Assembly (NCBI RefSeq): GCF_025685625.1
Contig: NZ_JAGSYI010000001.1
Span: 1,116,001 to 1,180,000 of the forward strand
Reading direction: 5' to 3'
DNA length: 64,000 nt
Source of the DNA: Acidicapsa acidisoli
GTDB taxonomy: Bacteria; Acidobacteriota; Terriglobia; Terriglobales; Acidobacteriaceae
In this document: piece by piece, positions 45,595-55,110 of the stretch
Position numbering within the stretch: the first letter of the stretch is position 1
Layout of the letters: each line of letters opens with the position of its first letter
The notes under the pieces: model-generated
What the model saw: the letters and a program-made list of their open reading frames with translations, nothing else
Database searches by the model: none
Told to the model about the DNA's origin: nothing
Position numbers and translations under genes: made by a program

Positions 45595-46386
45595 TCAGTC
45601 TGGGGATTTCGCACTGTAGCTCAGGCTGCTGTCCATCGCCTGCCGCAGATTGCGTACATCCTCCGCCACCACAACATTGCGCGTGTACTCATCGTTTCCG
45701 TCCTCCCCGAGACTTAGTCCGGGGTTGCGATAAAGAACCGGGCTCTCGACAGGCCGACGCAGAGCTGCGTGAAACTCCCGTGCTCCCGTGGCAAGGGCGA
45801 TCTCCTGCACATTTTCCGGGCGGACGTTGCCGCACACCATGACGCCAATGCGTCCCTGCGCCGCCCTTACCAACCCAGCCACACGCGAACTGCCCAGCAC
45901 CGCGCTCTGTGCCGCGCCGGAGGTCAGAATTCGCTGCGCGCCGGTTCGGACGACATCTTCGAGCGAATCTTCGAGACTTCGCGCCATATCGATGGCTCTG
46001 TGGAAAGTGACTTCGATGGGGCGTGCAGTCGATCGCCGTACAGCCATGGCTTCTTCCACGAGGCGTCCCGTCCGTTCCACATCCACGTCCCCATCGGCCG
46101 TCAGCAGGCCGAAGACCACACCGTTTGCTCCTGCCTCAACCGAGATTGCAAGGTCGTCGCGCATCACCGAGAACTCGTCGTCAGAGTATAGAAAGTCTCC
46201 ACCGCGCGGGCGGATCATCACATTGATTCCGATGCTGATCCGTGATCGCACTGCGCGAACCAGCCCAAGACTCGGCGTCAGTCCCCCCTCTGACAAAGCG
46301 CTGCACAACTCCACGCGCTGTGCGCCGCCCAGCTCCGCGGCAATCGCCGATTCCACCGAGTCAACGCAAATTTCCAGCTCCATCAT
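45595..46386 (-). CDS. cutC: CutC-family TIM-barrel protein
   Basis: This 263-residue protein matches the CutC family, named for a role in copper homeostasis in E. coli whose mechanism is unsettled. Features are MELEICVDSVESAIAAELGGAQRVELC, GGLTPSLGLVRAV, VMIRPRGGDFLYSDDE, EVTFHRAIDMA, RILTSGAAQSA and VMVCGNVRPEN, consistent with a TIM barrel. Either of two adjacent ATGs (46386 or 46383) may be used. It lies between the TonB-dependent receptor and a DeoR-type sugar regulator, so a role in a sugar context rather than copper is possible here, as an inference. Confidence 0.93.
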   Translation of the reverse strand: MMELEICVDSVESAIAAELGGAQRVELCSALSEGGLTPSLGLVRAVRSRISIGINVMIRPRGGDFLYSDDEFSVMRDDLAISVEAGANGVVFGLLTADGDVDVERTGRLVEEAMAVRRSTARPIEVTFHRAIDMARSLEDSLEDVVRTGAQRILTSGAAQSAVLGSSRVAGLVRAAQGRIGVMVCGNVRPENVQEIALATGAREFHAALRRPVESPVLYRNPGLSLGEDGNDEYTRNVVVAEDVRNLRQAMDSSLSYSAKSPD

Positions 46387-46505
46387 TCCCGCATCCCTAT
46401 TGGTAAGACTTGCTCAAAAGAATCCGGATTCCCTGCTGAAGACCGTTCTGCCAGCGTGGAATCCGGGGTGTAAGAAGACAATTCAGCCCTTGCCGGAAAA
46501 CTGCA

Positions 46506-46528
46506 GCTGCCGTACTTTTTACGGCAGC
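46506..46528 (-). terminator. Intrinsic terminator of the second TonB-dependent receptor
   Basis: GCTGCCGTA (46506-46514) pairs perfectly with TACGGCAGC (46520-46528) around CTTTT, and on the minus strand the stem is followed by TGCAGTTTT. It starts 7 bases past the receptor stop. Confidence 0.7.
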
Positions 46529-46535
46529 CGCCTGG

Positions 46536-49500
46536 CTAGAAGTTGTAGTGCGCGGAAAACTGCAGATGACGCTCTACTGACCGAATCGCGTTTTGCGGAG
46601 CAATCTGGCCGAAGCCAGTGTCGTTGATGCCTGTATCAGGATTACCATAGCTGACCCTGTTGAAGGCGTTGAAGGCATCGAAGCGGAAGCCGACCGTATG
46701 CTCTCCAACGATGTGGAAATCCTTGAAAGCCGACAAATCGTCGTTGAAGTAGCCAGGACCGCGAACCGAGCCGTTTCTTGCAGTACCGAAATGATTCACG
46801 GAAGCTGTGCCATAGGCGCAGACTCCGTTGTCGATCGCGTTCCCATTGCTGTCGGTCGCAGTGCAGGGTGTCGCCGACGGATCGGTTCCAAACCAGTTGT
46901 CCAGCGAACGATGAACGATCCTGAGCTTGCGGTACTGGTTAGGCCGCTGGGTGCCATAGCTTTGCGAATTGCTGCTGTTGCCGCCCATGAGGGTTTCCGG
47001 GAAACCGGTGTAGTTAACGAGAGACGTAGAAATCTTCCAGCCTCCGATCACTTCGTCGACCACGCGGTTGGCGCCGGAGAGATACTGCTTGCCGCGTCCG
47101 AGGGGCAGAGCATAGACCCCGGTCGCGGAGATGTTGTGGGTGACGTCATAACCTGCCGGGCCGTAGTCGGCTGCGCTGTCATAGTAATTCTGGAAGGCGC
47201 CGCTGTAGCCGTTGACATTGAGCCCGTAGTTGCCGAGGCTGTTGGTCATTGCCTTGCCGTAGGTGTAGTTGACGGTGTACTCGAGCCCATTGTTGAGACG
47301 CTGCCGCAGCACGGCCTGGAGGGCGTTGTAGTTCATCATGGCGCGCGACTCGGTGACCAGCAGTTGCGAAGAACCGACCGCCGTGGCGCTGGGCGTATTC
47401 ACACCGATGTACGGGCTGTTGTAGAAGGGCGCAGAGGTCGGATCGTTGTTAACCTTCCACTGGTTGATATTGCCGTAGTCCTCAATGTGCTGGCCCTGTT
47501 CGCCGACATACCCGGCTTGCAGCGAAAGCGTTTTGTTGAGCGCGTACTCCAGGGTCAGGTTCCACTCCTGCACGTAGGCAGGCTGGATGTTCTTGGGATA
47601 GACGTTGTACGATCCGCCGGTGGTGGCCCCGGTGGCGAAGGCCGTCTCCGCAGTAAGCGGGGTCGGAACATTGGTCAGCGTGGGCTGCGTGAGATTGAAA
47701 TTGATGGCCTGAATAAAGGGCGCGATCGAAGTCAAACGCTGGTTGGACGAGTTGCCTTCGAAGAAGCTCGAAGCGCCATAACCGCCGCGGATCACAAAGC
47801 GGTCGTTGGCCTGGTAGGCAAAGCCCAACCGGGGCATGATCTGGTGGAAGCTCCAGTCATAGCATCCACGATTGGAGCACAGCCCCGATCCCGGCGGCGC
47901 ACCAACAGGAACCTGGTGCGCATACAGCACCTGGCCCGTAGTCTCATCCACATTGCCGGTCTTGTTGTTCTGCTCGACCCAGGGTTCGTCAAGCTCCCAG
48001 CGAAGGCCGACATTGATAGTCAGGTTGGGAAGCACCTTGATGTCGTCGTTGAAATACTCAGCCGAACGCCACTGGCGCTGGCCCACGTTTACACTGGCCT
48101 CGGTAGCGGCGACGGAGAAGACGCGATCTAGAAGGAAGTCTGCGCCACCATAACCGGAGTTCGAAACCGTGGGGCTTTTCGTATAGTCGCCGTTGTAAGT
48201 CAACGAGCCCAGATAGCCGTTGTTATTGGCGGTGGGATAGTTGTTCTGGTAACGCAAGGCCTGCGCTCCAATAGTGATCAGATGCTTGCCGCGCTGCCAG
48301 GTGAGGCTGTCGATGTAGCTGAAGGTGTTGTCGATGAGGCCGGCGCCGTAGACGGGATTTCCGCCGCCAAACAGGCCGCCGTTGATGTTTTGGTACGAAT
48401 AGCCGGCAAACGCCTGGTTGGGGAAGTTGATCCCGACCTTGGAGTCGCCTGAGGTCCCGAATTGCCCCGTCGAATCCTGGGAGAAATTCTGCGCCCAGAC
48501 CGTACGCGTAAAGCCAATGCGAGCGGAGTTGATGAGGGAGGGCGAGAAGGTGTGCACCCAGTTGGCGCCCAAGAGCTTGGTCGGATACAGATTCGGGCCA
48601 GGAAAGCTGATGGCCAGCACCGGGGTTGTTCCGTCATAGGCGGTGGACATCGAATAGAAGCCAGTAATCTTGTCCTTGGCGCGGGGATCGTATTCGATCT
48701 TGATGTCGCCCTGGTTATTGGCCTTGAAGTTGTGAATCGGGGCCTGGTAGTTGTTCTTTGCGATTCCGTCCGTGGGAGAGGCGTTGGGCAACGGGTAAAG
48801 CTTTGGGTTGGCGAGCAGGAACTTCGCCACCGGATTTACAACCGGCACCCCCTGGTTGTTCGTGTAGGGTGCGAAGTTGTTAAGCGGGTCGAAGAGCTGG
48901 ATCGGATTGCTTCCCGTCAGCAGTACCGAGAAATCGCCATTGCGCATCTCTGGCGTAAGCACGCTGGCCGTTCCCAGGCCGCCCGTATGATAGCGCGACC
49001 CGAGATAGTCGACGAAGAAGAAGAGCTTGTCGCGCTTGATGGGTCCGCCCAGTGAGCCGCCGAACTGATCCTGCGAGTAGGGGTTGACTGGAACGATGGG
49101 GTTCTGATTGTTGTTCTGCCACGAGTTGGCATTGAGCCGGTAATCCTGCACGTAGCCAAAGGCTGAGCCATGGAAATGATTGGTGCCGCTCTTCAGCACG
49201 CTGACCACACCGGCTCCATTCACATTGCCGGCATCGACGGGCGAATCCGCGGTGAGCACCGTGATCTCCGCGAGCGCGTCAGGAGAAGGCGTATACGAGA
49301 TCTCGTTGTTGAAGGTCTCGTTCATATCGATGCCATCAAGCGTGTAGTTGTTGGCCTGGGCGCGATTGCCATTCAGGTTGACCGAGTCGGTATAGTAAGT
49401 GTCGCGCTCGATGACCGTCGTACCCGCTGTGCCGGCCGTGCTCACCGAGCCGGGAACATACAAAGTCAGCGCGGAGAAGTCGAGACCGTTCAAGGGAAAG

Positions 49501-49940
49501 TTCTGAATGGTATTCGAGGTAAAGGTGCTGGCGAGGGTATCGTCGTTGGTGTTCAGAATCGGCGCCGCGGCGGAGACATCCACCGTCGTCGACGAATTCC
49601 CTACTGAGAGCTTCACGTTGAAGGTCGCGGCCTGCAGAACTTCGAGGTTGAATGCCGGAACCGTTTCCGTGCCAAATCCCTTGGCTTGGATGGTCACCTG
49701 ATATTGGCCGATCGGCAGAAAACTGATGTGATACGTGCCGTCATTGTTGGTGGTGGTCGGAGTATCGACCCCGGTGCTGATATTGTGCGCCACAACGGCC
49801 GCGCCGGCGACGACCGCGCCGCTCGGGTCGGTGACGGTACCGTTGATCGATCCAGTGTCTGTTTGCGCGATTGCATTGGGCAAGCACATCAGCACCGCGA
49901 TCACGATTGCAAATGCCGCTTTCAGGAAATTGGTCTTCAT
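46536..49940 (-). CDS. TonB-dependent receptor, Oar-like, of the glycan locus
   Basis: This outer-membrane receptor has 1134 residues: signal peptide (AFAIVIAVLMCLPNAIAQ), carboxypeptidase regulatory-like domain (about 28-110; GSINGTVTDPSGAVVAGAAVVA), plug (TVDVSAAAPILNTNDDTLASTF ... GAGVVSVLKSGTNHFHG) and a long barrel ending HLQFSAHYNF. The ATG is preceded by GTGAGGCCC. No SusD-like lipoprotein is adjacent, unlike Bacteroidetes SusC systems. It lies downstream of the GH20-GH92 unit on the same strand, separated by a strong terminator, and it has its own upstream copy of the AAAAATGATCGTTT site. It would import glycans or their fragments. Confidence 0.9.
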   Translation of the reverse strand: MKTNFLKAAFAIVIAVLMCLPNAIAQTDTGSINGTVTDPSGAVVAGAAVVAHNISTGVDTPTTTNNDGTYHISFLPIGQYQVTIQAKGFGTETVPAFNLEVLQAATFNVKLSVGNSSTTVDVSAAAPILNTNDDTLASTFTSNTIQNFPLNGLDFSALTLYVPGSVSTAGTAGTTVIERDTYYTDSVNLNGNRAQANNYTLDGIDMNETFNNEISYTPSPDALAEITVLTADSPVDAGNVNGAGVVSVLKSGTNHFHGSAFGYVQDYRLNANSWQNNNQNPIVPVNPYSQDQFGGSLGGPIKRDKLFFFVDYLGSRYHTGGLGTASVLTPEMRNGDFSVLLTGSNPIQLFDPLNNFAPYTNNQGVPVVNPVAKFLLANPKLYPLPNASPTDGIAKNNYQAPIHNFKANNQGDIKIEYDPRAKDKITGFYSMSTAYDGTTPVLAISFPGPNLYPTKLLGANWVHTFSPSLINSARIGFTRTVWAQNFSQDSTGQFGTSGDSKVGINFPNQAFAGYSYQNINGGLFGGGNPVYGAGLIDNTFSYIDSLTWQRGKHLITIGAQALRYQNNYPTANNNGYLGSLTYNGDYTKSPTVSNSGYGGADFLLDRVFSVAATEASVNVGQRQWRSAEYFNDDIKVLPNLTINVGLRWELDEPWVEQNNKTGNVDETTGQVLYAHQVPVGAPPGSGLCSNRGCYDWSFHQIMPRLGFAYQANDRFVIRGGYGASSFFEGNSSNQRLTSIAPFIQAINFNLTQPTLTNVPTPLTAETAFATGATTGGSYNVYPKNIQPAYVQEWNLTLEYALNKTLSLQAGYVGEQGQHIEDYGNINQWKVNNDPTSAPFYNSPYIGVNTPSATAVGSSQLLVTESRAMMNYNALQAVLRQRLNNGLEYTVNYTYGKAMTNSLGNYGLNVNGYSGAFQNYYDSAADYGPAGYDVTHNISATGVYALPLGRGKQYLSGANRVVDEVIGGWKISTSLVNYTGFPETLMGGNSSNSQSYGTQRPNQYRKLRIVHRSLDNWFGTDPSATPCTATDSNGNAIDNGVCAYGTASVNHFGTARNGSVRGPGYFNDDLSAFKDFHIVGEHTVGFRFDAFNAFNRVSYGNPDTGINDTGFGQIAPQNAIRSVERHLQFSAHYNF

Positions 49941-50210
49941 CTGGGCCTCACTGAATTCATTGCTGCAATAGAAGGTGCCGCTGCGAACTGGGAAGGAGGC
50001 GACTGCGGTTTACTCCGGAATCACCCAAATAAACCCAGGCATAAATTGGGACGGCTCGCGTGGGAAGCTGCTCGAATCCGCCAGGTCGTCAATCGTTTTC
50101 CGCGTTCGTTGAATCGGTTTGTCTGCGGGTGTTGAACCGAATTACAGGTGGCTTCACCCGTGTTGATTTCTTGTAAAAAAACAGTACTCCGTTATGAAGA
50201 AAGTGTCCAC

Positions 50211-50231
50211 AAAAATGATCGTTTTGATCAT
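50211..50231. promoter_or_regulatory. Candidate operator, AAAAATGATCGTTT site upstream of the receptor
   Basis: AAAAATGATCGTTT (50211-50224) is identical to 54917-54930 upstream of GH20/sugar porter. Within it, ATGATC-GTTTT-GATCAT (50215-50231) is a perfect 6-5-6 inverted repeat. It lies 271 bases upstream of the receptor start. Binding by a sugar-responsive repressor is inferred. Confidence 0.55.
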
Positions 50232-50328
50232 ATTTCCGTCGAAAAAGTGACGCTAGTGGTTACTTCTCAGGGCAAACATGCATCTTAATCGCTGATTTCA
50301 GAGCCTTTACACCTTTCCGGGAAGCTGC

Positions 50329-50366
50329 AAAAAAAAACGGGGCACCGTTTTTGAACGATGCCCCGT
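50329..50366 (-). terminator. Strong intrinsic terminator of the GH20-GH92 unit
   Basis: ACGGGGCA (50337-50344) and TGCCCCGT (50359-50366) pair perfectly; on the minus strand the stem is followed by nine T residues. It begins 44 bases past the GH92 stop and separates that unit from the receptor gene. Confidence 0.88.
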
Positions 50367-50409
50367 GATACCGGTTCAGAATTGTCTGCCGCGTGGCCAG
50401 ACTTGCTAA

Positions 50410-52740
50410 TTAGACTTCGGACTTGGGCCGAACATCGTTGCCCTGGCCAAAGCTGCCCTCCGCGCGATCCGTCAGACGGAAGACAAATCGGCCGCCCTCC
50501 GCCACGTCGGCATGCGCAAACCACGCGTTCGGATGCGGTTTTCCATCGAACTCAACCGACTCGATATACACGCTCCCTGCCGATTGCCGCTTTGCCTCGA
50601 AGACCAGCTTACGCCCACCGGCCAGCGAGAGCGTCGCACGATCGAAGAGCGGCGAACCGAAGACATAGTGCGTGCTCACCGGATCGACGGCATAGAATCC
50701 AATCGAACTTAGCACAAACCACGCCGACATCTGACCGCAGTCCTCGTTGCCGGCCATGCCATCGGGGTGATTCGAATACTCGGTTGTATTGAGCATGTGG
50801 ATTCGCTCTGCGGTCTTGTCGGGACGTCCGGCATAGCTATATAGATAAGCGATGTGGTGACTTGGCTCGTTGCCGTGCGCGTACTGACCCACCATTCCGG
50901 CGATATCCGGAGGCGCGTCGGCCGGCAGCGTCGAGGGCTGATTGAACAACGTATCCAGCTTCTCAACAAACGCCTTGTCTCCGCCGAGCAGTTCAATATA
51001 TCCGGTGGCGTCGTGCTGAATGCCAAAGGTCGTCTGCCACGCATTCGACTCGGTGTAATCGCGCCACTTCTTTGAATGGCCCATCTCAATCGGGTCAAAG
51101 GGAGTGGCCCACGAACCGTTCTCGAACTTCGCCCGCAGAAAACCTGTGCCCGGGTCCCAGTAATTGCGGTAGTTACGCGAACGCTTGCGCAGCAGCGCCG
51201 CATCTGCAGCCTCGCCCACATGCTCGGCAACGTGCGATACAGCCCAGTCGTCGTAGTCATATTCCAGCGTCTTCGAGACCGATTCCTCTTCCAGATCGCA
51301 GGGAATATAGCCCATGCTGCGATACCACTTCAGGCCGCGATAATCGTCCACAAAAGCGCGCTTCTTCAACACGGCATAGGCCCGGTTGTAGTCAATGCCC
51401 TTGAAGCCCTTGGCGCAGGCCTCGGCAATCACCGCCGCGGAGTGATACCCGGTCATAGTGCCGGTTTCCTTGCCTTGCAGCGGCCAGACCGGCATGCCAG
51501 CTGGGCTCTGCTCCGCCATGCAAATCAAGCTGTTCACCATATCCGGAACGCGATCCGCGTGGATCAGCGTAAACAAGGGATTCTCAGCGCGAAAGATATC
51601 CCACAGCGAGAAGGTTGTGTAGTTGCGCTGGCCCTTGTCGAGTTGGTGTATCTTGCCGTCCATGCCCATGTACTGCCCGTCGACATCGTCAAAGAGCGTG
51701 GGCGCAACCATGGTGTGATAGAAAGCCGAATAGAAGACGCGCTTGTCATTCTCATTCGCGGTCTCGACACGAATCTTGGTCAGCTCCTGCCGCCAGCGAT
51801 CTTCCGCAGCCTTCTGCACATGCGCAAAATCCCATCCGCTAATCTCCGCCGCAAGATTCTTCCGCGCGCCTTCGGTGCTCACGCCCGAAAGACCAGCCTT
51901 GATGAGAATCTGCTCGCCGGCATGGGTCTTGTAATGCACCACAGCCTTCAGACTCTTGCCCTTCAGCCCCGCGCCAGCCTCGGCTGGCTTGTCATCCTGA
52001 TAGAACTCAACGCGATCAAATGGCCGTGAGAACTCCAGTGCAATATACATCTCGCGTCCCGCTCCCCAGGCGTTGGTAGCATGACCGGCGAGAAGCGTCT
52101 TGCTGCCTTCCTGGCTCAGTTGGCACCACTCGATATTGCCCGGCGTCCGGCCATAAGCGTGTGTCAGGTCGAGAACGATGTGACTCGTCTCGCTCGCGGG
52201 AAAGGTGTAGCGATGAAAGCCGCAATGCTCGGTCGCCGTCAGCTCAGCGCGAATTCCTGTATCCTTCAGCAGCACCGTGTAGTAGCCCGGATGCGCCTTT
52301 TCATCGTCATGGGAAAAGCTGGAGCGGTAGCCTGTACCGGGCTGCTTGCGATCTCCCGGAGCAAGCCGCACTTCTCCGGTGCGTGGCACAACCAGAAAAT
52401 CCAGCAGATCGCCACAGCCGGTGCCGCTCAGATGCGTGTGGCTGAAGCCCATGATCGTGTTGTCGGAGTCGTGATAGCCCGAGCACCAGTCCCAGTCGTC
52501 GTTATAGGTATCGGGGCTCAGCTGCACCATGCCGAAGGGCACCGTCGCTCCGGGATAGGTATGGCCATGACCGCCAGTTCCCCAGAAAATGTTGACCTGG
52601 CTCAAAAGATCATCGTCCGTGCTGGCTGCTCTCGCCAGCTTGCTCATGCCGGGCAGTCCTACAGTCGTGGCTGCGCCAACCGCGGTCAATCCCTGCAAAA
52701 CGCGCCGCCGCGTCCACTGATTCTTCACTTCGTTATTCAT
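50410..52740 (-). CDS. GH92 family glycosidase (alpha-mannosidase), Tat-exported
   Basis: GH92 enzymes are calcium-dependent exo-alpha-mannosidases that trim mannose from N-glycans and yeast mannan. The protein has 776 residues. The N-terminus has a Tat signal (TRRRVLQGLTAVGAA). The N-terminal beta-domain starts DLLSQVNIFWGTGGHGHTYPGA, with MGFSHTHLSGTGC; the catalytic barrel has AEQSPAGMPVWPL, the general-acid motif HGNEPSHHIAYLY, and GNEDCGQMSAWFVLSSIGFY. The ATG at 52740 is spaced three bases from AGAGGG. It follows the GH20 gene by 37 bases, so the two are an operon. Confidence 0.93.
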   Translation of the reverse strand: MNNEVKNQWTRRRVLQGLTAVGAATTVGLPGMSKLARAASTDDDLLSQVNIFWGTGGHGHTYPGATVPFGMVQLSPDTYNDDWDWCSGYHDSDNTIMGFSHTHLSGTGCGDLLDFLVVPRTGEVRLAPGDRKQPGTGYRSSFSHDDEKAHPGYYTVLLKDTGIRAELTATEHCGFHRYTFPASETSHIVLDLTHAYGRTPGNIEWCQLSQEGSKTLLAGHATNAWGAGREMYIALEFSRPFDRVEFYQDDKPAEAGAGLKGKSLKAVVHYKTHAGEQILIKAGLSGVSTEGARKNLAAEISGWDFAHVQKAAEDRWRQELTKIRVETANENDKRVFYSAFYHTMVAPTLFDDVDGQYMGMDGKIHQLDKGQRNYTTFSLWDIFRAENPLFTLIHADRVPDMVNSLICMAEQSPAGMPVWPLQGKETGTMTGYHSAAVIAEACAKGFKGIDYNRAYAVLKKRAFVDDYRGLKWYRSMGYIPCDLEEESVSKTLEYDYDDWAVSHVAEHVGEAADAALLRKRSRNYRNYWDPGTGFLRAKFENGSWATPFDPIEMGHSKKWRDYTESNAWQTTFGIQHDATGYIELLGGDKAFVEKLDTLFNQPSTLPADAPPDIAGMVGQYAHGNEPSHHIAYLYSYAGRPDKTAERIHMLNTTEYSNHPDGMAGNEDCGQMSAWFVLSSIGFYAVDPVSTHYVFGSPLFDRATLSLAGGRKLVFEAKRQSAGSVYIESVEFDGKPHPNAWFAHADVAEGGRFVFRLTDRAEGSFGQGNDVRPKSEV

Positions 52741-52777
52741 CATCCCTCTTTTACTGCCAAATCATCCTTGCAAATCG

Positions 52778-54841
52778 TTAGTTGACCGCGGGCATCCCCA
52801 GCGATTCTGCGGTTGGAAGATCCTTTTTCCCGTCAAACCCGCGAATCACCTCATCGAACCGCCAGCCGCGCTGCTGCCATTTCTGGATCTGAAGATCATA
52901 GCGGGCTAGCACATTGCCCAGCCAGTAAGGCCGGTTTTCGCCGAGCCAAACTCGTGCATACTCATCCCGCGTCGCCGAATACGCATTCTGGAGATCCTGC
53001 ATATTTCCGTTGTTGCTGCTGATTCCGTACAGCAGGCCGTAAATCTCCGATTGCTGGTCCTTGTCATGCTGGCCGGTAATCGCCCGCGCATAGGCCCGGG
53101 CCATCTCGTTACTCAGCTCCCACTTCATGCCGATCAAGTCCAGCCTGCGCGCGCCGAGGTCCATCGCGTCCAGAGCAGCCGCTTCGCGAAGTTGCGAATT
53201 GCCTGCTCGCGCCTGTTCCACCAGCACAATCGCTTTCTCCGCATGAAGGCGCAACTCCTCCGCCAACGGAATCAGCTTGACGCCAACGGCCTGACCCTCA
53301 GCGCTCCACGGATCGAGCCAGAAGAGATCGTCGCTATTGAAGTCGGTCTTTACCCTGCCAAGAGTCTGATTGGCCAACATCAGTTCTTCTTCCGCTGCAT
53401 TGATCTTCCCACTTCCGTCGCCATGAAAGACCGGTCCAAAGGCCGCCTGGTACGCCGGAATGCTGCTTTCACCCGGCTGCCACGCCGCAACCGCACCAAA
53501 AAGAACGCCGTACCAGTCCTGATTGAAGAGTCCTTCACCATCGTCATTCCAGACCGTCGTAAGCGCACCGGTCGAGCCGAGCCGCTGACCATCGCGAATA
53601 AACCCCTGAATATTGCCAAAGGCCACATTCGCATCCGGATAGACCAGGCTCCAGTTCGCGTCTCCGGGAGCCACCCAGGTCTCGATTCCCGCCTTGGCAA
53701 AGGGTTCGATCATCTTGTCGAAGCCCTTGGTGTCCCCGTAATTCCACGGCACGGCGATCATGTCCTTCGGCAGCTTGGATACCGCCGCCGGGTCTGCCCC
53801 GCCGATATCGCCCCAGAACACCAGCCTTTTGTGCAGCGGCGCCAGCGCGTCATGAATCCGGGTCAGAAACTCGACATAGACCGGTCCGTATCCCCGCTGT
53901 TTGACCGCATCTTTCGTCCGTCCCCGGCCCAGGTCATCGGTCTCATCCGCGCCAATATGCATGAATGGAGAAGGAAACTCCTTTGCAATCTGCCCAAACC
54001 AGTCCTGAATCAGCTCCAGGCTCTGAGGTTGCCCCGGAGCCAGCACCTGGCCGTGCGGAGTCTCGGCCGCATCGGCATACAGGTCGTACTTGAGCACGTG
54101 GTGCAGGTGCCCGAAGGCTTCCTGCTCCGGAAGAATGGTCACGTGATACTGGCTGGCATAGCGAACCAGTTCCGCCACGTCAGCCGGAGTCATCGCCGAT
54201 CCGGGAATCGCGGCAAGTGGCTGGTTCGGATACTGCAAGGTGTGTTCAAAGTAGGGAGAGTAGATGTTGACCTTGAAAGACGCGAAGACACGCACCTGGT
54301 GTTTCTGAAACTCCAGCGTAGGAAATGGACCGCGCGACAGGTCGTCGTCAATGGCGCGGTACTTCATCGCCGGCCAGTCGCGAACCGTCCCGGCGGGGAT
54401 CTCCGCCTTTTGGCCCGCCAGCGGCAGAAGCTGCTTGAAGGTCTGGACGCCGTAGAAAATCCCCTTCGCCGACTCGGCTATCACCTGCGCCTGCGCGGGA
54501 CCAACAACGAGCGCATACCCCTCCTCGGCCATCTCAGGAGAAAGGCTCACGTGGTCCGCCGCCAGCGCAGCCTTGCCGTCCGCCGAATCGGCCCGCAACA
54601 GGATCACGGGGTAGCTCGCGTCAGACTTCGCTCCGAATGACATCACAGCCTCTTCCAGATCGTGCGCCGCGAATTCATCCTCAGCGTCGCGTCCCGGAAC
54701 CTCTACGCGAATTCCTGCCGGGATCGCGACCTCACCGGAAAAATGCGCCTCGCGAGGCTGCGGCAGCAAATGAACCTCCGCAGCGACAATCCCTTGCGCG
54801 AATAGCAGAACCCCAGCGGCAGCCGTTATGCGCCTGAGCAT
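52778..54841 (-). CDS. GH20 family beta-N-acetylhexosaminidase, exported
   Basis: GH20 enzymes remove terminal GlcNAc or GalNAc by substrate-assisted catalysis. The protein has 687 residues from the ATG at 54841, which is preceded by GGAG and directly gives a signal peptide (ITAAAGVLLFAQGIVAAE); upstream starts at 54895 or 54901 have a GGAG as well and would add about 20 residues. After the N-terminal GH20b-like domain (LLPQPREAHF ...), the TIM barrel carries the catalytic pair Asp299-Glu300 in FMHIGADETDDLG, and WNDDGEG as the downstream Trp motif. It is the first gene of the GH20-GH92 unit; a candidate operator lies upstream. Confidence 0.9.
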   Translation of the reverse strand: MLRRITAAAGVLLFAQGIVAAEVHLLPQPREAHFSGEVAIPAGIRVEVPGRDAEDEFAAHDLEEAVMSFGAKSDASYPVILLRADSADGKAALAADHVSLSPEMAEEGYALVVGPAQAQVIAESAKGIFYGVQTFKQLLPLAGQKAEIPAGTVRDWPAMKYRAIDDDLSRGPFPTLEFQKHQVRVFASFKVNIYSPYFEHTLQYPNQPLAAIPGSAMTPADVAELVRYASQYHVTILPEQEAFGHLHHVLKYDLYADAAETPHGQVLAPGQPQSLELIQDWFGQIAKEFPSPFMHIGADETDDLGRGRTKDAVKQRGYGPVYVEFLTRIHDALAPLHKRLVFWGDIGGADPAAVSKLPKDMIAVPWNYGDTKGFDKMIEPFAKAGIETWVAPGDANWSLVYPDANVAFGNIQGFIRDGQRLGSTGALTTVWNDDGEGLFNQDWYGVLFGAVAAWQPGESSIPAYQAAFGPVFHGDGSGKINAAEEELMLANQTLGRVKTDFNSDDLFWLDPWSAEGQAVGVKLIPLAEELRLHAEKAIVLVEQARAGNSQLREAAALDAMDLGARRLDLIGMKWELSNEMARAYARAITGQHDKDQQSEIYGLLYGISSNNGNMQDLQNAYSATRDEYARVWLGENRPYWLGNVLARYDLQIQKWQQRGWRFDEVIRGFDGKKDLPTAESLGMPAVN

Positions 54842-54916
54842 TCGTGGAACTCCGCCCTGCATACCGCTCGAAACCTTCCAGCACACTCCGGCCATCGTCA
54901 CTCGTCTCCGAATCAG

Positions 54917-54948
54917 AAAAATGATCGTTTCATTTCAATACGATCATT
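54917..54948. promoter_or_regulatory. Candidate operator between GH20 and the sugar porter
   Basis: AATGATCGT (54920-54928) and its exact reverse complement ACGATCATT (54940-54948) are separated by 11 bases. The wider left arm AAAAATGATCGTTT (54917-54930) is repeated exactly at 50211-50224. It lies in the divergent region between the minus-strand GH20 and the plus-strand porter gene. Confidence 0.6.
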
Positions 54949-55110
54949 GTATGCTGAACCTGCGCACCGTTCCCCTGCAAACCGCCCGGCATTTCCGACA
55001 GAATGCACGGTTTCTGCAATCTTTTTCGGCAATCCAGAGCGGTCGTCTGCGGGCAACTTAAACAAAAGCAATTCGAGCATAAGTTAGTCAACTGGGTGAC
55101 AATAACCGCT

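Larger units (their letters stand above)
49941..50409. other. Intergenic region between GH92 and the receptor gene
   Basis: These 469 bases hold no gene. They contain the terminator of the GH20-GH92 unit (50329-50366), the candidate operator (50211-50231) and presumably the receptor promoter. The remaining ~270 bases before the receptor start are a long leader or spacer in which I see nothing further. Confidence 0.6.

Noticed and set aside
46593-48131. 512-codon plus-strand open frame
   Set aside because: Antisense to the second TonB-dependent receptor, with Val/Arg/Gly-rich low-information sequence and no recognisable domain.
53051-54640. 529-codon plus-strand open frame
   Set aside because: Antisense to the GH20 gene, which carries intact catalytic motifs. 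No start signal.
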